Counted from the first letter of the stretch, positions 10,722-23,174 are shown. The stretch: DNA of 64,000 nucleotides from Litsea cubeba (GCA_012931725.1 CM022945.1:151221480-151285479), one strand, 5' to 3'. Numbers and translations are program-made. Notes: generated by a model from the letters alone, not told the origin.

Positions 10722-12090
10722 ACATTCAATGAAAGAATATAAATGACATTAGGGTTTAGTATTCTACCAAATTCATATGGGAATCCTCATAAGCACTGAA
10801 TTCAGAATACATCGGAATCCCAATCCCTTAGGGCATGCCTCCTAGGGGAGTGCAAATGTCCTTGGATTGGTGCGGATCAAAGTTCGTCAAAATTGGAATT
10901 AAGACTAAGTATCCATGATCCCCATCATTCATTATCATCTAGGTATCTCATACCAAATAATGTATGACTCCCGATTTGCTTTGGTTTCTAAAATACATGA
11001 GGCAAATCCTAGGGGATACTACATCATTATTTTAGTTAAGTGTGACCCACCAACTAGCATTGTATGACAACCGTTGTGAGCAGCTCCTCCTAGGGGAGTA
11101 AGCCCCCACCCCGTCTCACCAACACTATCCATAGGAGATCCATATCTAGTAACCAGACAAGTAAAAGCCCTCCGAAGGAACGGCCACACTCTTGGTGGCG
11201 CGAGGCTAATACTTTCCTTACAATGGACCTATGGTGGAAAACCATGGGGATTAAATGCCCCGCTCCCACTTAATATTTTAAAATTGAGGATTTCCTTTTA
11301 AGGTATTAGGGCCCACATATATAAATATATGAATCATCAAATCATCTCATGATATCATCTAAGATTGGTTCCAAGTCAAGTTATTTTAAGGAAAGACCAG
11401 TTTCTTAAATTAGTGTTGCCAATGTGTCCATCTCATGGGTCATCGACACTAATTAGAACTCTTTCCAAAAATTAATTTGATTTGACCAATATTAGTAACT
11501 TGCTATGTTTGGATCAGATTTGGAAACATTCTAAATAAAGCATTCAACTATAAATAGAAAACGCTAAAATTAGAAACTAGTCCTCTCCTCCACATGGCCC
11601 AAGCGGAATAGACTTCTTGGACTTCTAGACTTTCCAAAAATTTGGAATTCCTCAAACTCTTTGGGAAACTCCAAAACACCTTTGGTAATCTTCAAACTCT
11701 TTGATTAGGAGTCCAACTTCACTTTCCTTATTAGTCTCGGACATCGCCAGAATTTACAAATTAAGAAAATTACATAAATTCCTATGTCTCTACGATGAGA
11801 CTTACATGATAATCTATTAATGGAAATAAAAAGGCACATAGGGAATTTCACCATGCCTTGCCCTGAACCGGGAAACCAAGGAAACCATGATGCCCTTTAC
11901 AACTTGCCAATAATAAACATTCAACCAAAAAAGGAAAGTAAAAGACTTGTGGGCCATATGGAGAGAACATGATAACCTGCATGTTAGTATCTCATACTAG
12001 CAAAGCAACTCACAAAGCCGGGTTACCAAACAATAATGGAAAGACAGGATGCCAAATATTGCCACTACTATGATTCATGCCCACTACGCA

Positions 12091-12167
12091 GAGGGGGTCC
12101 GGGGGTGTCCCCCGGCGGGGGTCGAGCTGACCGGTCAGCTCGCGGGGGCCCAGGGGGCAGCGCCCCC
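12091..12167. repeat. GC-rich hairpin cluster in the leader of G
   Basis: Three dyads lie in under 80 bp. They are CCGGGGG/CCCCCGG with a 3-base loop (12099-12115), a perfect 20-bp palindrome centred on ACCGGT (12123-12142), and GGGGGC/GCCCCC with a 3-base loop (12153-12167). Surrounding DNA is A/T-rich. The hairpins would form in the RNA of G. Confidence 0.85.
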
Positions 12168-12209
12168 GAAACAAAAACAAAAATTGAGATCTCATATGTC
12201 AGTCTGTTC

Positions 12210-12282
12210 GGTCGACCTGCCAGAGGGCTCGGTCGACCGGCCTCAGTGTCTTCGGTCGACCTGCCAGAGGGCTCGGTCGACC
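12210..12282. repeat. Paired GGTCGACC palindromes in the leader of G
   Basis: Four exact GGTCGACC sites start at 12210, 12231, 12254 and 12275. The pairs are 21 bp apart and share the spacer CTGCCAGAGGGCTC or a close variant. The word CAGTGTCTTCGGTCGACC before the third site recurs, nearly unchanged, in the LTR of element A. Confidence 0.9.
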
Positions 12283-12541
12283 TGCCTGACGGAAATCTGC
12301 AAGTTGGGTTTTTCAATTTCGTGTCCAATCATCTCCAAAACTCTTTTGAAGATTTCCAATGGCTTCCTACCATCATTCCATCATTGTTAGACCCTTTTGT
12401 GACTATCCAAACATGGACTTACTAATTATCCAAGCAAAACCATCAAAACTGATCCATACATAGCCCTTGATCTATCCTCTTCGCATCTCATGTAAAGATT
12501 AGATCAAGCTTACTGATCTAACATGATAAGAGATGAGGTAA

Positions 12542-12554
12542 GGCTCTGATACCA
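12542..12554 (-). promoter_or_regulatory. Primer-binding site of G (initiator Met tRNA type)
   Basis: On the minus strand TGGTATCAGAGCC lies two bases after the LTR end. It marks the 5' LTR of G and fixes the direction of the element. Confidence 0.88.
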
Positions 12555-12556
12555 AT

Positions 12557-14362
12557 TGTTAGAAATAGGTTGGGCCTTTAGGATAGGTTTCAAAACTTTT
12601 GACCCACTTGACGCAGGGATCAACTATCCATAAGGCTATAAAACCCAATCCAAGATCTATGTCCTCAATCTCAGTCATCATGATCAGTAAATACAATCTA
12701 TCTAGAAGATAAAAACAGCAACTAATAAATCTACAACATGCAAGGAAGTAGATTATACCTTTGGAGCTCGGTTGTGCTCTAATGGAGGAGTTGCGTCTTT
12801 CTTTGATGATGAAACGCTTTCACTAATCAAATAGGGATCTCCAAGACCTCTTGATCTTCCACGCTATGACCCGTATCAGATTCTCCTTTTCTCAAGAAGA
12901 TGGTGGGATCTCCAAGAGAAAACTACTAGGAACTCTAGGGAGGAACTAGAAAGAGAACTAGAAGAGGGAGAGGAGGAAGAGCATGTGCAACTATTGCACT
13001 AGGGAGGCTTGGGCGTGAATCCCAATGTGGATTTATGCATTGGACGTCCAAGGCCCTCTTCTCCTCTTATTTATAGCTTTTGCAAGCCCAACTTACTAAT
13101 TTCCATTAGAAGTCTTACTTCCAAAAATTAGTAACTATCTCTTCTTAATTAAAATAGAAGTCTTACTTCCATTAATTAATTAGTAACTTACCATATCATA
13201 ATTAGAAGTCTCACTTCAAATATGATTAGTAACTTTCCAATTCCTTTCTAATTAAAATAGAAGTCTCACTTCTACTAAAATTAGTAAGTCTACTATTACC
13301 ACTATTAGAAGTCTCACTTCAAATAGAAATAGTAACTTTCCTTTTAGAGTTCAACTAGAATTAGATACTTTCTAATAATTGGGCTAGCGTGGGGACCACT
13401 AGGGATTCCTTAGAAAGCTGGCTCCAACTGGGACACGCGACCCCACATCTCATGTGTAATCCGGGCCCACAGTTAATTGCAAATAACTCCACTATATAAA
13501 TGCAATTGAACTCCAGTCTTAGGAATATTACATAGAAGACCCTAAACTTCCACATTACCACAAGTAGACCCCTCTATCAATATCCATGGATCAATTGGAC
13601 CTGTCTTCCAAACTTGATCCATATCTTATTATCCTTGAGCCCCAATTAATTATAATGATCAATAGGTACCTTTCTAATTAACTCTTAATCGGAATGGGTG
13701 CGCACTTACCAATGATAAATCCATTAATTGGCACAAGGGGATATTAGAGATAGATTCCATCTTGACTATTGAATGTTCCCACAGCTCTACTACCACGTAC
13801 CCAAATCACCGAGGTGTTGACCTACAGTTGGCCTCACTCATTGGTGACTCAAAGCAAATGAATAGATAGAAACTTGAGTTCATTAATGTCTCAGGATTGA
13901 GAGCCTATTGCTAGGGAATTATGAGAGCAGACCTTAAAATAAAGACAGTGTTTATAAAGTGCTTCTCATGGTCCTTCAATACATCCAATGTACCAGCACT
14001 ATGATCCAGAATCTTCCATTCTGATGATCGAGACAAATCACACTATCTCATAGTGATCAAAGTACTGCAACCTTGTCAGTATGAGATGTCCAGTCTCATC
14101 ACTGGTTGTGAAAATATTTTAAGTATAAGATTTGTCACACATGTCTCCCGTATGTGGATCTCATCCATACACATGTGTTACATCTAATATACTTGTGGAC
14201 CCCGGTTCATCTCATGAACCATCATGTCATTCGTATTGGTTATGTGCAAGTATATAATAAATCACCATTCATCTCATGAAAGGAAAGCATGAATATACTG
14301 ATAAATAAAGAAATTAATCAATTTATTATATCATCTACTGGATTGAGTCCATAAAACTAACA
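12557..14362 (-). repeat. 5' LTR of element G
   Basis: The LTR is 1806 bp with mirrored ends TGTTAG and CTAACA. A minus-strand TATA box CTATAAATAA lies at 13067-13076. At about 13100-13340 a degenerate repeat with the word AGAAGTCTYACTTC occurs about five times, alternating with TTAGTAAC. No ORF in it is credible. Confidence 0.85.
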
Positions 14363-15419
14363 AACTGATGGTAGCCTGACCTCAAATCAATCTTCGAAAA
14401 GTAAGCAGCTCCTTGCAACTGATCAAACAATTCATCTATCCTTGGCAATGGATATTTGTTTTTGATGGTTACTTGGTTCAATCTTCTATAGTCAATACAC
14501 ATTCTCATGGAACCATCCTTCTTCTTTACAAACAAAACTGGTGCTCCCCACGGTGACACACTAGGTCTCACAAACCTTTGTTCAAAAGTTCTTGCAATTG
14601 CATCTTCAACTCTCCCAATTCTGCCGGGGCCATTCTGTAAGGTGCGATAGATATCGGAGTAGTCCCCGGTAACAACTCAATAGTGAAGTCTATCTCTCTA
14701 ATGGGTGGCAATCCTGGTATCTCCTCCGGGAAAACATCCGGAAACTCACAAACAATTGGGATCTCCTCCACCCCTTGGGACCGTTTATCCTCCGTGATAA
14801 ACGCCAAATAACCCTCACAACCACTTTTCAGAAGCCTATCAGCCTTCAACGCTGAAATAAAACCTGCACCAGAATTACTCCTTTCTCCCTGAAACAACAC
14901 CCCTGCTTGGGTCTCCTCTAACTTAAAAGTTAGGGTTTTATGGAAACAATCCATCGTAGCATGGTATCCTGCTAACCAATCCATCCCTAGGATGACATCA
15001 AAATCCTGCATCTCTAATAAAATGAGATCTGCCGGTAATACTACTTCTCCTATCATGACTGGACAACTAGGGTAAAAAGTTCTACAAACAACTTCCTTAC
15101 CTAGAGGGGTAGTCACAGTCAAAATGAAACTCAACTCTCTAGCATGCATATCAATCAACATAGCAAATTTTGGAGATAGGAATGAGTGAGTAGAGCCAGG
15201 GTCAAACAAAACCTTAGCATCAAAACCACAAACGAGAAGTGTACCTTCCACTACATTGCCTTTAGCCTCCGCATCAGCTCTATTGACAGCATAGAGTTGT
15301 GCCCTTTGTTGTGGCCTGTTCTGCCCTTGCTGTTGCCTGCCTTGTGGTGCATTCCTATTCTGATTCTGAGGACGCTGATTCTGATTTTGATTCTGCCCTT
15401 GCTGACGGGCCGGTTGTTG
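14363..15419 (-). pseudogene. Element D protease and N-terminal reverse transcriptase, interrupted by G
   Basis: The minus-strand frame at 15251-14568 carries the retropepsin motif as F-D-P-G-S-T-H-S-F, where the family has D-S-G or D-T-G. The Ser to Pro change should inactivate it. The frame runs into DVILGMDWL and FPEEIPGLPPIREIDF, then breaks near 14568. Reverse transcriptase resumes at 14571 with SPWGAPVLFVKKKDGS, CIDYRRLN, NKYPLPRIDELFDQL and KIDLRSGYHQ, and stops at the G insertion point. The YxDD box is therefore not in this window. Confidence 0.85.
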
Positions 15420-16655
15420 TTATTGTTGGGGCCTAAACTGTTGTTGAGGTGCCTGTTGTTGTAGTGGTCTTGCTTGATTCTGAACCACTAACGCATTTTG
15501 AGGTGGTGCCTGACGCTGTGCTCCTTGCTGCTGCCTGTTATGTCTATCAGGCCTTGGACAGTCCTTCATTTGGTGGTTCATGGAGCCACATCTAAAGCAC
15601 GCTCCTGTAATAAAGCGGCAATTGGCACTCTCATGGTTTTTCCCACAGTGGATACAAACCACTGGATTTTGCAAATTCTGCTCCTGCCTTGGCCTTTTGT
15701 TCTGATTGTTTCTTTGTTGATAGTTCTGCTGTTGGCCCTGACCCTTTCCTTGGTTCTTGATGATCTTGTTATGGAAGTTCTCAAATTTGTATGCTCTCTT
15801 GACAGCTTCTTCAAAAGTAACGGGTGGTACAACCCCGGTAGCATCCCTCTCAATAATCGGGTGAAGTCCCTCAAGGAACTTGGTTATCTTCTTCTCAACC
15901 GTGTCTATCAACTCCGGTGCATACCTTGACAATCTCTCGAATTTGGTAAGGTATTCGAGGACTGTCATGTTCCCTTGCACAAGTTGTTGAAATTCTGCTG
16001 CCTTTTGTCTCTTGACATGTGCAGGTACATATTTCTCTCCAAACTGTCTCTTGAAGTTAACCCAAGCTTCTGCATCAGCTATCGTCCTGTATTCTGCCTT
16101 GATGGTCTTCCACCAAATATCTACTAAACCCACAAACATAGAGGCTGCAAGCTGTACACGTTCTACTCCGGTACATATGAATATCTCAAATATGTTTTCG
16201 GTGTGCTCAAGCCAATCATCTGCTGCCATTGGATCCTCGGTCCCCAAAAATTCTTTCGGTCCCCTCTTCCTGAACCGCTCATACAACACATTAGGATCAT
16301 TCCCTCTAATATTCACCGGACCAGGTGGTGCAACTGGGATTGGCTCCGGTCTCCTCTCCAATATCCCCAACAACTGTGCCTGCATTTGAGCTATCTCCCT
16401 AGCATGATCCTCGTCTTTCTTAAGCATCTGTTCTTGCAATCTGGTCTGTGTCTCATATGCTTGTGCTTGGAGCCTAGCCTGATTCTCATTTGCCTGGCGT
16501 TGTTGGTCTATCATAGCCTGCATCATCTGTTGGAATTGGTTCTGCATGTTGTTGTCTTGTGGTTCCTCTCCAATAGGCTCTGTATTCTCACTATTACTGG
16601 CAACGTGATTACTGTTTGCAGTTCTTTTGCGAGGTGGCATAACGCTGCAAAACAA
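15420..16655 (-). pseudogene. Element D Gag
   Basis: The longest frame is 411 residues. A Gln-rich coiled stretch occupies residues 30-110. A Ty3-type capsid domain (FLGTEDPMAADDWLEHTE and onward) spans about 130-280, and a CCHC-like knuckle CFRCGSMNHQMKDC lies near residue 355. The frame ends at a TAA inside a Gln-rich run, where a Gln codon is expected, and the Gln-rich tail continues in frame toward protease. One C to T change therefore cut Gag from pol. The ATG at 16637, residue 7 (MPPRKR), is a plausible true start. Confidence 0.85.
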
Positions 16656-16776
16656 ATTGTTAGCACATATAAATCAAGTACAGGGTGGTCACACATTGCT
16701 CACACGATTCTATCTAACGAATCCTCGCCACGTACTTAAGGTTTCTAGTTTCTTTTAATTGCCTGAAACATGTCCC

Positions 16777-16788
16777 GCTCTGATACCA
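16777..16788 (-). promoter_or_regulatory. Primer-binding site of D
   Basis: TGGTATCAGAGC on the minus strand lies four bases inside the LTR end and fixes 16793-19918 as the 5' LTR of D. Confidence 0.85.
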
Positions 16789-16792
16789 GTCC

Positions 16793-19700
16793 TGTCGCGA
16801 CCCCGGACCGAAAGGGGAAGGATCCGAGTCCGTGAGTCGGGACGGTGGGGTGATGCCGCGCCACGTGCATCTCTTTGGCTAAACCGCACACGGAATTAAA
16901 AGAACATTTATCCGTGCACGTGATTTCCCACAGGGTTCCGCGGTGAGGATTATCTGTACACATCATCTCACATGTAACCATATCAAATATACTTTCAAGA
17001 TTGCGGAAGCGTGTAGCAAACCATGCTAATACTATTCAATCCAATAAACAAGACTGATTTATGATTAATCATGATAAGATATCAGAATGAGCAATGATCA
17101 TAAGCATATTTCCCCAAAAGTAAATTTAAGTATATTTAAAAGATATCAGTTGATTAATGCCCCAAAATAACAGTCAACAAAGACCGTATAACCAAATGAA
17201 ACCTAAATGAAAATATCATAAGTTCCCAATGTGTATCGTTCTCAAGGCAAGACCGAATGTCTACATGACATCATCGGCTTGCCACTCAATCACTCGTTGC
17301 GGTTCACCGACCGCCTCCTCTGGCTCCTCCTCAAAGGCAATAAGCTCGGGACCTGAGTACCAAAATAAATGGATCATACACGACGGTCTGGCAGGTGGGT
17401 GAAAAGATATAACAATAATTCAAAACAATGATGCCTTTAGAAACATAGAAAAATTTTAGATAAACAATGAATTTTTCATAAAAGAAGAATGCAACATTTA
17501 AAAGAGTTACATATGCAAATAAAACATGTAAGGTGACAAGGATTCGGGACTAACAAGGTGGCAACCACACAAAGCTAAATCCTCTCTCACAAAAGTGATG
17601 AGAGCACATCGGGACATTGACCTCAGTCACACGAGGTGAGGAGAATCAACGACGTTAACCTCAGTCACACGAGGTGAGGAGAGTCAACGATTTTTATATA
17701 ATAAATACATATAATACTCTGCGGGACCACGGTAGCGAACCGGGTATATCGGGGCGAGGCGGGAACCATGCTGCAGCGGGTATAACTGAAGGGGGATATC
17801 CAAACCGGTGGATCAAACCGATAAGGTTATCCAAGCTTAGTGGTGCCGACTCATAGGTAACATGCGAAAATCAACCAAATAAATACACATAACGGGGCGG
17901 GAACTCATAGGTACAAAACGTATAAAAGTCGAGGCGAGTCTAAACAAATTAACAATATGGTAACACAATGTTCTCGGTTCAAGAGTACTCACCAATCACG
18001 ATTGAAATCTTGAAATAGGGGATTGGTTGGAAATCAAATACAATTAGTTTCCAATACCTTTACAGGCTAACAATGGGTTTCTAGAATTGAATCAGTGCGA
18101 ATAGGGTCCCGTATGTCGGATATGATGAAATTTTGGTACTCTTTAAGAGTTAGGGACATTCCGGGTCCTTATACACATTGGTCAATCTAGACAACCTCAT
18201 GGAATCTCCAAGATGAGGTTCCTCCTTCCTTCGGACTTCATTCAATGCCTCATCCATCCTTGAATAGCATTGGGCCTCCAAACAATACCTACACACTACA
18301 GCCCTTCACAATTTACCCCAATCTTTCATGGGTTTAAATGCATCTTTACATGTTCAATGTCTTCAAATAAGAAGATAAGGGATAGAACTGAATTGGACTT
18401 GAGTACGGGCTTGGAATGAATCTGGAAAATAGTCTCACAATTCTCCTATTTTTACAGTTCATCTCATTTCAGTCCGATCGATCGGACTCCTTGGCCGATC
18501 GATCGGTCCTGAACTTGCTTCCAGTTATTTACAGTCCGATCGATCGGACCTGACGGGCGATCGATCGGTCCTGAGAACCCTCTCAGTTATTTACAGTCCG
18601 ATCGATCGGACCTGATGGGCGGTCGATCGGTCCTGAGAACCCTCTCAGTTATTTACAGTCCGATCGATCGGACCTGACGGGCGATCGATCGGTCCTGTAG
18701 CGAATTTCAACCCATTTGGTTGAATTCTTCTCTTGTCCAACTCCAATCCATTTCCTTTCTTTCCCCTTCTTCCATACCTATCTTCACAATTAATTGGGCT
18801 ATTCCTTGACCTCATTATCTCATCAATTCATCATTCAAAATCAATAAGACTAAACCATCAAACATGATAAATCAATAAAACCATCAATGGAGACAAATCA
18901 AGATCTTTGCAGAAAACATGATAAAACACATGAGAATCATTTCATCCACTTGCCTTGGGTCCAATTGCAAATCAATTGAGCTCTAATCACCTCTTAGGCC
19001 CCCAATCAAACACCTATACACAAAACCCCCAAATCCAAACCCTAGATCAACAAAATCCAAGTAAAACAAGACGGAATTTTCCAATAATTGAAATAGAGCT
19101 ACCCTAGGGCTAAACAAACAAGATTCTAAAACTTTTAGGAAAATCACTTACAAAGAAGTTCTTCAAAAAGCAAGGTGTTGTCCAAAGTAAGTTTTGGAGT
19201 GGGCGGTTTTCTTCAAAAATGGTGTCAAGATGAAGCCCTTGAGATGAGGAAGAAGATTGTAGCAACTAATTTTCCATTAGCACTAACTTAGTGGGGATTG
19301 AAGATAAAGAGGCAAGAAAAAGGGTAAGGGAAAACCCTTAGGGCTGGGATTTCTCTTCTCCTCTAGGGTTTTTGCCAGAAATGGGAAAAAGAAGAAGAAG
19401 CTTTCTATATATAGTAAGTGAGGATGGGGCCCACAACTTAAAGAACTTCTCAGGTTCAAAACATGGTCCTCGGGGCTTCAAATGAATTCGACGAAGAAGA
19501 CAAAATTGATCGGAAAAATTTCTAGTTTCCAAAAAGTATATATTTTGTACATTTTGGTGACATTGAAATCGGTGTCCAGATTTTGGGTAAAAAGACCATT
19601 TTGCCCTCAATTAGTGAAAAATCGGGTTTAAGGTCCTTGAATGAAAACGACGACAACATGAAAGTTGTAGGGGTTAACAAGATAAGTCCAATGGGATTAA

Positions 19701-19918
19701 AAACACGATTCTTGAAAATCATCGGTAAACCCCCAACCTCACACAATTCGTAATAAGAACCCCCAAAGGGTCCCACAAATAAAAAGGCTCTCCAAATTCC
19801 CCAAAGCTATCATAAAAGCTATTCTAGTCCCCAACTAATCCAAAAACCACTAAACACACTTAAACTAAAACACAACTTAATCAACTCTAAACGAGGTCTC
19901 TCGGGTCGGGGTCTTACA
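16793..19918 (-). repeat. 5' LTR of element D (3.1 kb)
   Basis: On the plus strand it runs TGTCGCGACCCC to GGTCTTACA, that is TG to CA. A minus-strand TATA box CTATATATAG lies at 19405-19414. About 700-900 bp downstream of it, a 62-bp tandem repeat carries paired CGATCGATCGG palindromes. No coding frame of note is present. Confidence 0.85.
18470..18700. repeat. 62-bp tandem repeat with paired CGATCGATCGG palindromes
   Basis: Four units begin CAGTCCG at 18470, 18532, 18594 and 18656. Each unit has two copies of the palindrome 21 bp apart, separated by ACCTGACGGG or a variant. The units are joined by TCTCAGTTATTTACAG. The pairing distance matches the GGTCGACC pairs in other elements here. Confidence 0.92.
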
Positions 19919-19979
19919 TCACACGTCTTAGTTTCTACTTGTTTTTAAATCTATAAACAGTAATGCTCTGATACCAACT
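19919..19979 (-). other. Leader stub of a third C unit, with primer-binding site
   Basis: These 61 bp are identical to the leader right next to the two other C primer-binding sites (27632-27692 and the corresponding bases before 37700). The minus-strand TGGTATCAGAGC lies at 19965-19976. Element D begins immediately to the left. Confidence 0.88.
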
Positions 19980-22754
19980 TGTCACGCCCTCAAAATTGAA
20001 ACCGGAGTTGTGCGTGAGATTAGGGTCAATTAAAACTTTTTCCAACATTAATAAAATGTAACTTGGCCACAATCATGTCCCAACTAGATCGAAGACTGCT
20101 GTGAGGTATAAACATTTCCTCGTATACATATATAACAAATAGCGGGAGCTTTATAAATGCAAATGGTATCTTAAAAGAGTATAGTTTAGAGCAAATACTG
20201 AATATCATAACTAAGGTTCAAGTTTGACACTGTTAACAAAATCGTAATTACAACATTAGGCCACACCAAAACCTGGGCCTAATCTAAAGGATAAAAGAAC
20301 CAAAAGATGAAACTAATCAAGATATAACATGAGGGCTCTCTTGTACGAAGTCGATACGACTATACAATGACATCCGTACTATACTCTACGGAGTCATCAG
20401 GCTGATCTACCTAAACTTCCTCCATCGTTTCCTCCTCGTAGTAGATGGGCTTGGTACCTATGCACCAAGAGTAACATCATCAGACACGAAGGTCGGCAAG
20501 TAATATATATAAAACATCAATAGATAAGCTGAACAAATCAGAGACGATAGACAAGATCATATGAAATGCATAGCATTCGAATCATAAATAGACTAATTAA
20601 ATATCTAACAAATAGGCGGTCCACATATGTTAATCACTACGGGATAGTTTCACATGACCGTCCTGGCTCAACATGAGAGCTGTGGTAGAGTAAGCAAAAG
20701 GCATGGGATGAAAACCCGACAAGCAATCATAATGATACCCTTAAAAATAAAATAAAACAAAACATCAAACTTCTTCAGAATGGGTATCAAATGGTGTACA
20801 TTTATTTAAATATAAAAAGTCGTACTGCGCAGACGTTCAATCCAAAGTCTCACACAAATGGTGCCCTAAGTGTGCTGGGCATTTACAGTTAAGTAGTGCC
20901 TGACACAAGAGTCCTAAACATACCATAGTGAAGGGCTAGACTCTTCTTGTGTGAACAAGATTCATCAAATTATAGAGAACTACTTTTCCATCATTAAATA
21001 AAACTAACATCATCAAACTTCTTCAAAACATAAACATCATAAGTAGTTCTCAGCAAACCTTGCAATCAAAGCCGTCTAGCCTCAACACTTTCATCAAACT
21101 TTAGAATAAATAGAACATAAAAAGGGATCCTAAGTTCATCATCTAAGTTCTTCATATGATCCCAAACAAATCAAAGCAAATGAAGCTAATGAACATGGAC
21201 ATTTCATGCAGAAGGTACCAAACGGTACAATTCAAAATCATAAGCGATAGACAATCCAATCCTAAGTACAAAGTTAATCCTAAAGCATTGTACATCCCTA
21301 CTCAGTCAACGAAAGGGATACCCGGACGAACAATCTTCCTGCATAGAGTTAAAGAAGGGTATCTCGTTGTCCCGTACAATTCAAGATTGAGTTAGGTTGA
21401 ATCCCGATTCAACCGGAATAATCATGAAGAACGTTGGCTCAAAACATCTTCACATATAGGCAAATGAGTCCAAAATATGTAGCCAAGGTTCCATTTAAGT
21501 CCATACAAAAAGAGGTGAAAAATTCCCTTCCAAGAAGGAAATCGCAGTTTGCCCGGTCTACCTGGCCCCCGCCCGATCGACCCCATCCAAAGAAGTCCCG
21601 GTCGATTGAGGGGTCGACCTCCTTCTTGCCCGGTCGACCGAGCCCAAGGCCGATTGAGAACCTGACCCTATGTCGCCGGTCGATCGAGGCCCCTGGTCGG
21701 TCGACCACATACACTGCGGAAACATAACCCAGGTCTTGTTTCTACAGTGAAATGGTTCCAATTCCATCCCTTTCTTCCTGAACCTGATATACAACCATAT
21801 CAAGGATATAACAAGTCCATTCTAATTCATTCATCTATCTAATCAAATCATCAATTTCATAATCCATTTCACTAAGCAGTTAGACATAATTATCTTGTTT
21901 TCAAACTTCTAAAATATCAAATGAGCAAAGGTCATCTAAATCATCAATTTTGCATACAAATCAAGGAGAGACAAACATATCCAACATAGTATATAAATTG
22001 ACTTGCCTTAAATGAAGAGCTAAGTGAAAATTCCAAGAGAATTTAAGAGAAAACCCTCATTGAGCTCAAACTCTTGTAAATAACTCTCAATCCCAAAACC
22101 AACTACAAAAATGGATGCAAATGGGTTGGGTGACCTCCTCTATTTCATTTCTAACCAAAAGGAAGAATATTCACTAAGTCTACAAGCTTTGAGAGCCTAC
22201 CTTAGAGTGATGTGTGGATGAAAAGCTTAAAAAAGGAAATATTAGTGATTTGGAAGCTTGGGAAGGAAGATTGGAAGCTTCATCGGCGACATCGGAGCTC
22301 CGATGACTGTCGGCAATGAGGAGGCAGTGAAGGGGGCTGGGTGTTCGGAGATAGAATAGTGAAATGAGGAAGAGGGAATAAGAGATGAGTGAAGGCACTT
22401 ATATTTGGTTAGATAATGAATTAATTTGGGTTTAGTCCTTGGCTCACTAAATTTAATCTTTGGGCCACTTCGACGCATCGAATCGAAACGCGCCTGAAAG
22501 CTAAAGTTTGTAAAATGCCGAGACCTACCCGATGTACCCAAATTGCCAAAAACTCATAATCTCATAAAAAACCCATGAAAACTTCCCAAATTGCAAACCA
22601 CCTCCCTACTGTACCCGAACGAACTCGGACTCACGCGAGACTTCGCACGCGTAATCCATATGATAAACCTGGCTCGCAAAGACGCTAAGCAAACTTACTA
22701 ACTATTCATGTAATTAACTATAGTTAATAGGGAATTAAGGGACGGGGTGTTACA
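19980..22754 (-). repeat. C array LTR 1 (left)
   Basis: The LTR is 2775 bp, TGTCACGCCCTC to GGGTGTTACA on the plus strand. The palindrome module lies at 21555-21706. A minus-strand TATA-like AAATATAAG is near 22398-22408. Next to it, 22755-22775 is a polypurine tract: on the minus strand a run of 16 G. Confidence 0.9.
21555..21706. repeat. Palindrome module in C LTR 1 (decayed form)
   Basis: GGTCGACC-like sites start at 21555, 21575, 21600, 21612, 21632, 21652, 21678 and 21699. The usual spacing is 20-21 bp. Several sites read GGTCGATT or GATCGACC, as expected from CpG deamination. Compared with LTR 3, about 50 bp are missing after 21652. The copy at 29268-29419 in LTR 2 is the same. Confidence 0.88.
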
Positions 22755-22796
22755 TACCCCCCCCCCCCCCCCTGGGATATTTGGTCCTTCAAATCA

Positions 22797-23174
22797 CTAA
22801 CACACCTCTGGCAATAATTGCACTTCTGGCAATAACTGCGGATACTTCTCCTGAACCTGATCTCTAAGTTCCCTTGTAGCTTCTCTCGGACTGTGATGCT
22901 CCCACTGTACTTTGACCCAATGAATGGTTCTGATTCTGAGAACCTGTTCCTTTGTATCAATGATCTTTTTCGATCTCTCCACAAATGTAACATCTGGCTG
23001 AACATCCAAAGGCTCGTGATGTAGCACGTGTGAAGGGTCTGGAATGTACTTCCTCATCATAGAGATATGAAAAACCTTGTGAACTCCTGCTAACTCTGCC
23101 GGTAGTATCAATCGGTAAGCCACTTCACCAACGCACATATCAATCTCAAACGGTCCTATGTATCTTCGAGCCAA
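22797..23174 (-). pseudogene. C unit 1: integrase C-terminus with chromodomain-like tail
   Basis: The frame of 125 residues begins ARRYIGPFEI and continues VGEVAYRL, VHKVFHISMMRKYIPDPSHVL. This is the post-integrase region that carries the chromodomain in Tekay-type elements. The tail IHWVKVQWEHHSPREATRE corresponds to the degenerate chromodomain core, thought to direct integration to heterochromatin. A TAA (23186-23184 region) separates it from the integrase core. Confidence 0.78.

Larger units (their letters stand above)
10722..12541 (-). other. Untranslated leader of element G
   Basis: This 1.8-kb stretch lies between the primer-binding site and the gag ATG and has no supportable ORF. CTCCTAGGGGAGT motifs occur near 10850 and 11090. 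A cluster of GC-rich hairpins and a set of GGTCGACC palindromes occupy 12091-12290, and the rest is A/T-rich. Its length is unusual for a Copia leader, so an undetected insertion within it is possible. Confidence 0.65.
1..14362 (-). mobile_element. Element G: degenerate Ty1/Copia element, left end outside the window, split by A
   Basis: Read on the minus strand, the parts come in Copia order: LTR (12557-14362), primer-binding site (12542-12554), long leader, gag, protease, integrase, then element A, then the rest of integrase and the start of reverse transcriptase down to base 1. The outer LTR end CTAACA at 14362 mirrors TGTTAG at 12557. It interrupts the reverse transcriptase of element D, so the first flanking bases AACTG (14363-14367) would be one copy of its target duplication. 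The rest of pol and the other LTR must lie left of base 1. Confidence 0.85.
14363..19918 (-). mobile_element. Element D: Tekay/Del-like Ty3/Gypsy element, truncated by G
   Basis: On the minus strand the order is a 3.1-kb LTR, primer-binding site, gag, protease, and reverse transcriptase up to the point where G inserted. The rest should lie beyond the far end of G, left of the window. The LTR end GTCTTACA at 19918 abuts a leader fragment of array C (19919-19979), so D probably inserted there. TCACA (19919-19923) would be one target copy. Large LTRs and the Gag and RT motifs (FPEEIPGLPP, PIREIDF) fit chromoviruses of the Tekay/Del group. Confidence 0.82.
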
